This document shows, piece after piece, positions 13,677-16,569 of a DNA stretch of 16,569 nucleotides (position 1 is the first letter of the stretch; every line of letters starts with the position of its first letter). The position numbers and the translations under genes are program-made. The notes below the pieces were generated by a model. The model saw nothing but the letters and a program-made list of their open reading frames with translations, was not told the origin of the DNA and did not search any database. The DNA is taken from the NCBI GenBank assembly GCA_017551645.1, contig JAFZLE010000304.1, forward strand, positions 1 through 16,569, given 5' to 3'. The DNA comes from Clostridia bacterium. GTDB lineage: Bacteria > Bacillota > Clostridia > Christensenellales > Aristaeellaceae.

Positions 13677-13705
13677 TTGACAGCGGCGGCGGGGGAGGGT
13701 ATCAT
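13677..13705 (+). promoter_or_regulatory. Promoter of the DUF523 gene
   Basis: TTGACA (13677-13682, perfect) and TATCAT (13700-13705) are separated by 17 bases. The predicted start, near 13711-13713, is only about a dozen bases before the ATG at 13724. The ribosome binding site AGAGGTGA (13713-13720) would then be at the very 5' end of the mRNA. Confidence 0.8.
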
Positions 13706-13723
13706 TTTGACAGAGGTGATTTT

Positions 13724-14167
13724 ATGGCTAACATACTCGTGAGCGCGTGCCTGCTGGGCATCGAATGCCGCTACAAGGGTGACGGCTGCCCCTGCGAAGG
13801 GATAAAGGCCCTGGCGGAAAAGCATACCCTGATCCCCGTGTGCCCGGAGCAGCTGGGCGGGCTCGCCACCCCCAGGCCTCCCGCCGAGAGGCAGGGCGGC
13901 CGGGTGATGAACAAAGAAGGCGGGGACGTGACTGAAGCCTATGCCAAGGGAGCCGAGCGTGCGCTCAGGATCGCGAAGCTTAATTACGTGTCAATAGCTA
14001 TAATGAAGGCGAAAAGCCCTTCCTGCGGCAGCGGCAGGATATACGACGGCACGTTCTCGGGGCAGCTGATACCCGGGGACGGCGTGTGCGCCGCAGCGCT
14101 CAAAGCCGCGGGCATAAAAGTATATAATGAAGAAAACTTCACGGACGCGCCGGAGCTTGAGCAATAG
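13724..14167 (+). CDS. DUF523 family protein (147 aa)
   Basis: This is a small cytoplasmic protein of the conserved DUF523 family, whose biochemical role is not established to my knowledge. Family hallmarks are all visible: N-terminal ILVSACLLGIECRYKGDGC, then CPEQLGGLATPRPPAE, then DVTEAYAKGAERAL, then KAKSPSCGSGRIYDGTFSG, and a C-terminal GVCAAALKAAGIKVYNEE. The conserved cysteines (in SACLLG, CRY, CPE and PSCG) suggest a metal or redox site, by inference. The start at 13724 has AGAGGTGA 3-10 bases upstream and lies just after a strong promoter. A longer in-frame reading from 13625 would run back through that promoter and is rejected. No terminator separates it from the next gene (42-base gap), so read-through is likely. 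Confidence 0.9.
   Translation: MANILVSACLLGIECRYKGDGCPCEGIKALAEKHTLIPVCPEQLGGLATPRPPAERQGGRVMNKEGGDVTEAYAKGAERALRIAKLNYVSIAIMKAKSPSCGSGRIYDGTFSGQLIPGDGVCAAALKAAGIKVYNEENFTDAPELEQ
14123..14128 (+). promoter_or_regulatory. Possible internal -10 upstream of the unknown-protein gene
   Basis: A perfect TATAAT lies inside the 3' end of the DUF523 gene, about 80 bases before the ATG at 14210. No recognisable -35 is found at 16-18 bases and there is no TG extension, so this may be chance. Confidence 0.25.
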
Positions 14168-14209
14168 CGCCGCGGCGGGCAGCGACAGACATCAATGGGA
14201 GCGTTGACG

Positions 14210-14848
14210 ATGGACGATATCAAAAGCTACATATATCTGGACGAGGCCGCGGTAAACAGCCTTTACGCCCAGCTGCGGAAGAAGATCGTCGTGAAAAAGA
14301 CGATCAAGCGCATACAAGGCAAAGCGGCGTCTTTCAAGGTGGGGGCAGGGCTGTCCAAACTGTTTGGCATATTCAGCCCCGACGCGTCCGCCAACAGGGA
14401 GCGCTCATACAGCACGCAGACGGATATAGAGTACCTGATGCTCCCCCAGGACAGGGTGCCCAGGGTGATAGATGCGCTTGCCTCGGGAAAACGGTATTAT
14501 ACCGAACTGGATGCCGCCGCGGAGAGCCTGGACACCGCCGAAGGAACGAGCCGGGATAAGGGCGGGGTCTTCGTGAACGTGTATGACACTTTCCATACGG
14601 ACACGAGCGTTTCAAAAGACGCCGGGTACACCTTGTTTGAGCGGGAGCTCAAGAGCGTTTCCGATAATGGAGAAAAACAAGGCAAGATCATAATGGCGAT
14701 GAGCGACAGCAACCTGACGATGCATAAGCTGCACATCAAGATCGCCCTTGGCGCCGGAAAAGACGGCATGCGGATGGGTGTGTTCGGACAACTGCGTAAG
14801 CTTGGGGACGGCTGTTTCCAGATCAAACCCTTTGCCGTGTGGTGGTAG
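14210..14848 (+). CDS. Hypothetical cytoplasmic protein with YLDxxxVNSLxxQ N-terminus (212 aa)
   Basis: I do not assign a function. The protein has no signal peptide or membrane helix. The N-terminus (IKSYIYLDEAAVNSLYAQL, about residues 3-21) recalls uncharacterised families such as DUF6414, which also open with an IYLDxxxxxSxxxQ motif; this match is from memory and weak. A basic, Gly/Ser-containing stretch (about 24-65) follows, with the segment GLSKLFGIF, then acidic helices. The end has MHKLHIKIALGAGKDGMRMG and then VFGQLRKLGD, and terminates in FAVWW, which could be natural or slightly truncated. The ATG at 14210 is preferred over the ATG at 14195 because GGGAG (14197-14201) stands 8 bases before it and nothing comparable precedes 14195. 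The secreted Sel1 protein gene starts 29 bases after its stop, so the two are probably co-transcribed. Confidence 0.7.
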   Translation: MDDIKSYIYLDEAAVNSLYAQLRKKIVVKKTIKRIQGKAASFKVGAGLSKLFGIFSPDASANRERSYSTQTDIEYLMLPQDRVPRVIDALASGKRYYTELDAAAESLDTAEGTSRDKGGVFVNVYDTFHTDTSVSKDAGYTLFERELKSVSDNGEKQGKIIMAMSDSNLTMHKLHIKIALGAGKDGMRMGVFGQLRKLGDGCFQIKPFAVWW

Positions 14849-14864
14849 ACCGCGAAGTCCACGC

Positions 14865-14870
14865 AGGAGG
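14865..14870 (+). promoter_or_regulatory. Ribosome binding site deciding the Sel1-protein start
   Basis: AGGAGG stands 7 bases before the ATG at 14878. It selects the start that gives an intact signal peptide, instead of a GTG at 14839 that would overlap the previous gene and bury the signal peptide. Confidence 0.9.
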
Positions 14871-14877
14871 TATTTCC

Positions 14878-16374
14878 ATGAAAAAACTGATCGCCGTATT
14901 TCTGTGTCTGGCGTTGTTGGGCCTGTCTGCCTTTGCGGAATCTGAAATGTACGTAAAGCTTGAAGACTATCTAAGCCGCATTGACGAAAGTGCATTTGAC
15001 GACATGAGAGAAGAATGGGATGATCTGGACGAAGACCTGCTCGAGTACAGCCAGGACCATTCCGAAGCCCTGCGCATATGCTATGAGAAAGCTGAACAGG
15101 GCGACGCCAACGCCCAGCGCATAGTCGGGGAAATGTATTACGCGGCATACGAAGTCGAACGTGATCTTGACAAGGCGCGTGAATGGGTGATGAAAGCGGT
15201 CGGGCAGGGAGACGCGGAAGCGCAGGCACTGCTGGGTACAATGTATCTGGGCGGTCACGGTGTTGAACAGAATCTTGACAAGGCTTACGAGTTGGTCAGT
15301 CTTGCTGCTGATCAGGGACTGCCTTATGCTCAATGTCTCATGGGTACGTTCTCTCATTACGGCATAGGGACTGACCCGGATGATACCGTATCATTCGACT
15401 GGTTCATGATGTCGGCAAAACAGGGATATGACCAAGGCATGGTCGAAGCAGGCGTCTGTTACTTGATTGGGACAGGGGTGGAGAAAGATACTGATGAAGG
15501 CCGGCACTGGTTACTGCAGGCGGCGGAGCAAAACAACAGAAGAGCTATGAGGTATCTGGGCGAGCTGGCAATTGAGGAGGACGATCCGGATGCTGCGTTT
15601 GAATGGTTCAATCGGGCTGCGGAAAAAGAAGACCGTGTTGCCGAGTGGCTTCTGGGACAGATGTATAACCAGGGATGGGGAGTGGAACAAGACTATGAGG
15701 AAGCTTACAAATGGTTTCTGAAAGCGGCTGAGCACGGATACAAGAATGCGCTGAGGGTGATCGCACAGTGTTACTTCTTCGGTGAATATGTAGATCAGGA
15801 TATGGATAAGGCATTTGAATATGCCATTGCAGCCGCACGGGGCGGAGATGCTGAGGCTATGTACATGGTCGGGCAATTATATATCGGAGGCATCGGGACC
15901 GAGACGAATGTCGAGGAAGGAATAAGATGGCTGGAAAAAGTCATGGCGCGGGACGTTCTTGAAGCAAACTATTACCTTGGTATGATCTATCTGGACAGCG
16001 GATTGGTTGAACAAGACCTTGACACCGCGTTCAGAGTGCTGTTGCAAGGCGCTGAAAAGGGTAACACGAAATGCCAGTATGTCGTGTCCGCCATGTACTA
16101 CAGGGGACTTGGCGTAGAGCAGGACTATGAGGCGTCCTACGAGTGGGCGCTTAAAGGCGCGCAGCAGGACGACGCGGACTGCCAGTATATCGTTGGCATG
16201 GCGTTTTATTACGGCGATGGCGTAGAGCAAAGCTATGAGAACGCCTTTGATTGGATGCTGAAGGCAGCCGAGAACGGAAATGATGAAGCGAAAGAAGTTG
16301 TGTCTTTTATGTATGGAAACGGAATAGGCACAGAAAAGGACGCGCTGAAAGCGGCCCTCTGGAAACTGAGATGA
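14878..16374 (+). CDS. Secreted Sel1-like repeat protein (498 aa, 12 repeats)
   Basis: This is an exported protein with a Sec signal peptide (residues 1-20: MKK, hydrophobic core, ending AFA before Glu-Ser). A short acidic helical region (about 21-75) follows, then Sel1-like (TPR-related) repeats to the end. I count twelve: each is about 36 residues, of the form DAxAQxxLGxMYxxGxGVEQDxxKAxxWxxKAAxxG. They start at residue 76 and then 112, 148, 184, 220 (a short 32-residue repeat), 252, 288, 324, 360, 396, 432 and 468 (the last cut to 31 residues). Such solenoids bind other proteins. Secreted Sel1 proteins often act in envelope assembly or host interaction, but the partner here is unknown. No catalytic domain is visible. 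Codon use (more T- and A-ending codons) looks different from the left part of the window, suggesting recent acquisition or relaxed selection. Two hairpins follow the gene. Confidence 0.92.
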   Translation: MKKLIAVFLCLALLGLSAFAESEMYVKLEDYLSRIDESAFDDMREEWDDLDEDLLEYSQDHSEALRICYEKAEQGDANAQRIVGEMYYAAYEVERDLDKAREWVMKAVGQGDAEAQALLGTMYLGGHGVEQNLDKAYELVSLAADQGLPYAQCLMGTFSHYGIGTDPDDTVSFDWFMMSAKQGYDQGMVEAGVCYLIGTGVEKDTDEGRHWLLQAAEQNNRRAMRYLGELAIEEDDPDAAFEWFNRAAEKEDRVAEWLLGQMYNQGWGVEQDYEEAYKWFLKAAEHGYKNALRVIAQCYFFGEYVDQDMDKAFEYAIAAARGGDAEAMYMVGQLYIGGIGTETNVEEGIRWLEKVMARDVLEANYYLGMIYLDSGLVEQDLDTAFRVLLQGAEKGNTKCQYVVSAMYYRGLGVEQDYEASYEWALKGAQQDDADCQYIVGMAFYYGDGVEQSYENAFDWMLKAAENGNDEAKEVVSFMYGNGIGTEKDALKAALWKLR

Positions 16375-16408
16375 TGCCGCTTTCGTTCAGGATTTTTTAC
16401 CATCAGGG

Positions 16409-16434
16409 AAGGGACGCCGGTGCAGGCGTCCTTT
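16409..16434 (+). terminator. Probable terminator after the Sel1-protein gene
   Basis: The stem GGACGCC (16412-16418) / GGCGTCC (16425-16431) has a 6-base loop and can extend through AAG/TTT with one G-U pair. The T-run is short (TTTGCCGTTT), so efficiency may be modest. Confidence 0.6.
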
Positions 16435-16512
16435 GCCGTTTAGTTCTCTACATATCGTAAAACTGCATCTCGGAAGCATCTGTGTATTTCATGGTCGTAC
16501 GTGAGTCTGATT

Positions 16513-16536
16513 GGCGCGCGGGTGCGCCGCTTTTTT
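16513..16536 (+). terminator. Second hairpin with T-run near the window end
   Basis: The stem GGCGC (16513-16517) / GCGCC (16524-16528) with a 6-base loop is followed by GC and TTTTTT (16531-16536). It may be a back-up terminator for the same transcript. The rest of 16375-16569 holds no gene I can support. Confidence 0.6.
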
Positions 16537-16569
16537 CATATAACCCACATTTAACGTGAATTAACGCAA

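Noticed and set aside
13625..13723. N-terminal extension of the DUF523 protein
   Set aside because: The extension would be read from DNA upstream of and within a strong TTGACA-17-TATCAT promoter, and it lacks family similarity.
16375..16569. Small minus-strand frames beginning MKYTDASEMQFYDM and MKKAAHPRANQ
   Set aside because: They are 14 and 16 codons long without ribosome sites, and the second overlaps a hairpin with a T-run.
1..16569. CRISPR arrays, tRNA or rRNA genes, transposases, integrases, phage or toxin-antitoxin genes
   Set aside because: Reading both strands, I saw no regularly spaced repeats, no cloverleaf-like or rRNA-like sequence, and no protein with such motifs. The single XRE protein lacks a toxin neighbour.

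Overview
The window is a gene-dense bacterial chromosome segment from a member of the Firmicutes, most likely an anaerobic clostridial gut lineage. The evidence is RNase J, a YlbF-family protein, rubrerythrin, an XRE regulator, strong AGGAGG-type ribosome binding sites and sigma-A-type promoters. Coding DNA looks GC-rich by eye, yet isoleucine is mostly written ATA and AGG is frequent for arginine. I see no rRNA, tRNA, CRISPR array, insertion sequence, integrase or phage gene, and no gene-free stretch longer than 300 bases.

Layout. Bases 11-799 (minus) encode a small secreted protein of unknown function behind a perfect-consensus promoter. Divergent from it, 988-4520 (plus) encodes two half-size ABC exporters that overlap by one base and form a textbook heterodimeric exporter: the first carries Asp at the catalytic-Glu position and the second carries the degenerate LSQGQ signature. 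Next, 4661-8006 is a compact operon of RNase J, a YlbF/YmcA-family protein and the endolytic transglycosylase MltG, followed by rubrerythrin (8067-8606) and a strong bidirectional terminator. An XRE-type regulator (8646-9176, minus) is divergent from a DapA/NanA-superfamily aldolase or lyase (9341-10249, plus), and the intergenic region holds a promoter for each. After a second bidirectional terminator come three minus-strand genes: uracil phosphoribosyltransferase with its own promoter (10303-10965), then a polysaccharide flippase (11023-12555) and an NAD-dependent sugar epimerase/dehydratase (12561-13595), which form a two-gene surface-glycan operon. Back-to-back promoters at 13625-13705 serve that operon and a plus-strand DUF523 gene (13724-14167). 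The right end carries an unrecognised cytoplasmic protein (14210-14848) and a secreted protein with twelve Sel1 repeats (14878-16374), whose codon use differs from the rest. Two hairpins follow it.

How the genes work together. The centre is housekeeping: mRNA turnover (RNase J and possibly its YlbF-type partner), cell-wall synthesis termination (MltG), peroxide defence (rubrerythrin) and uracil salvage (Upp). The ABC pair, the flippase/epimerase pair and the two secreted proteins concern the cell envelope. I found no clear undescribed multi-gene system. The points most worth a second look are the right-end pair of unknown protein plus Sel1 protein, the XRE/lyase divergon with a palindrome inside the promoter, the non-canonical active-site loop of the lyase, the altered uracil-binding motif in Upp, and a repeated 10-mer in the first divergent promoter region.

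Start codons were revised from the longest open frames in five genes (988, 9176, 13724, 14210, 14878), using ribosome-binding-site spacing and promoter positions.
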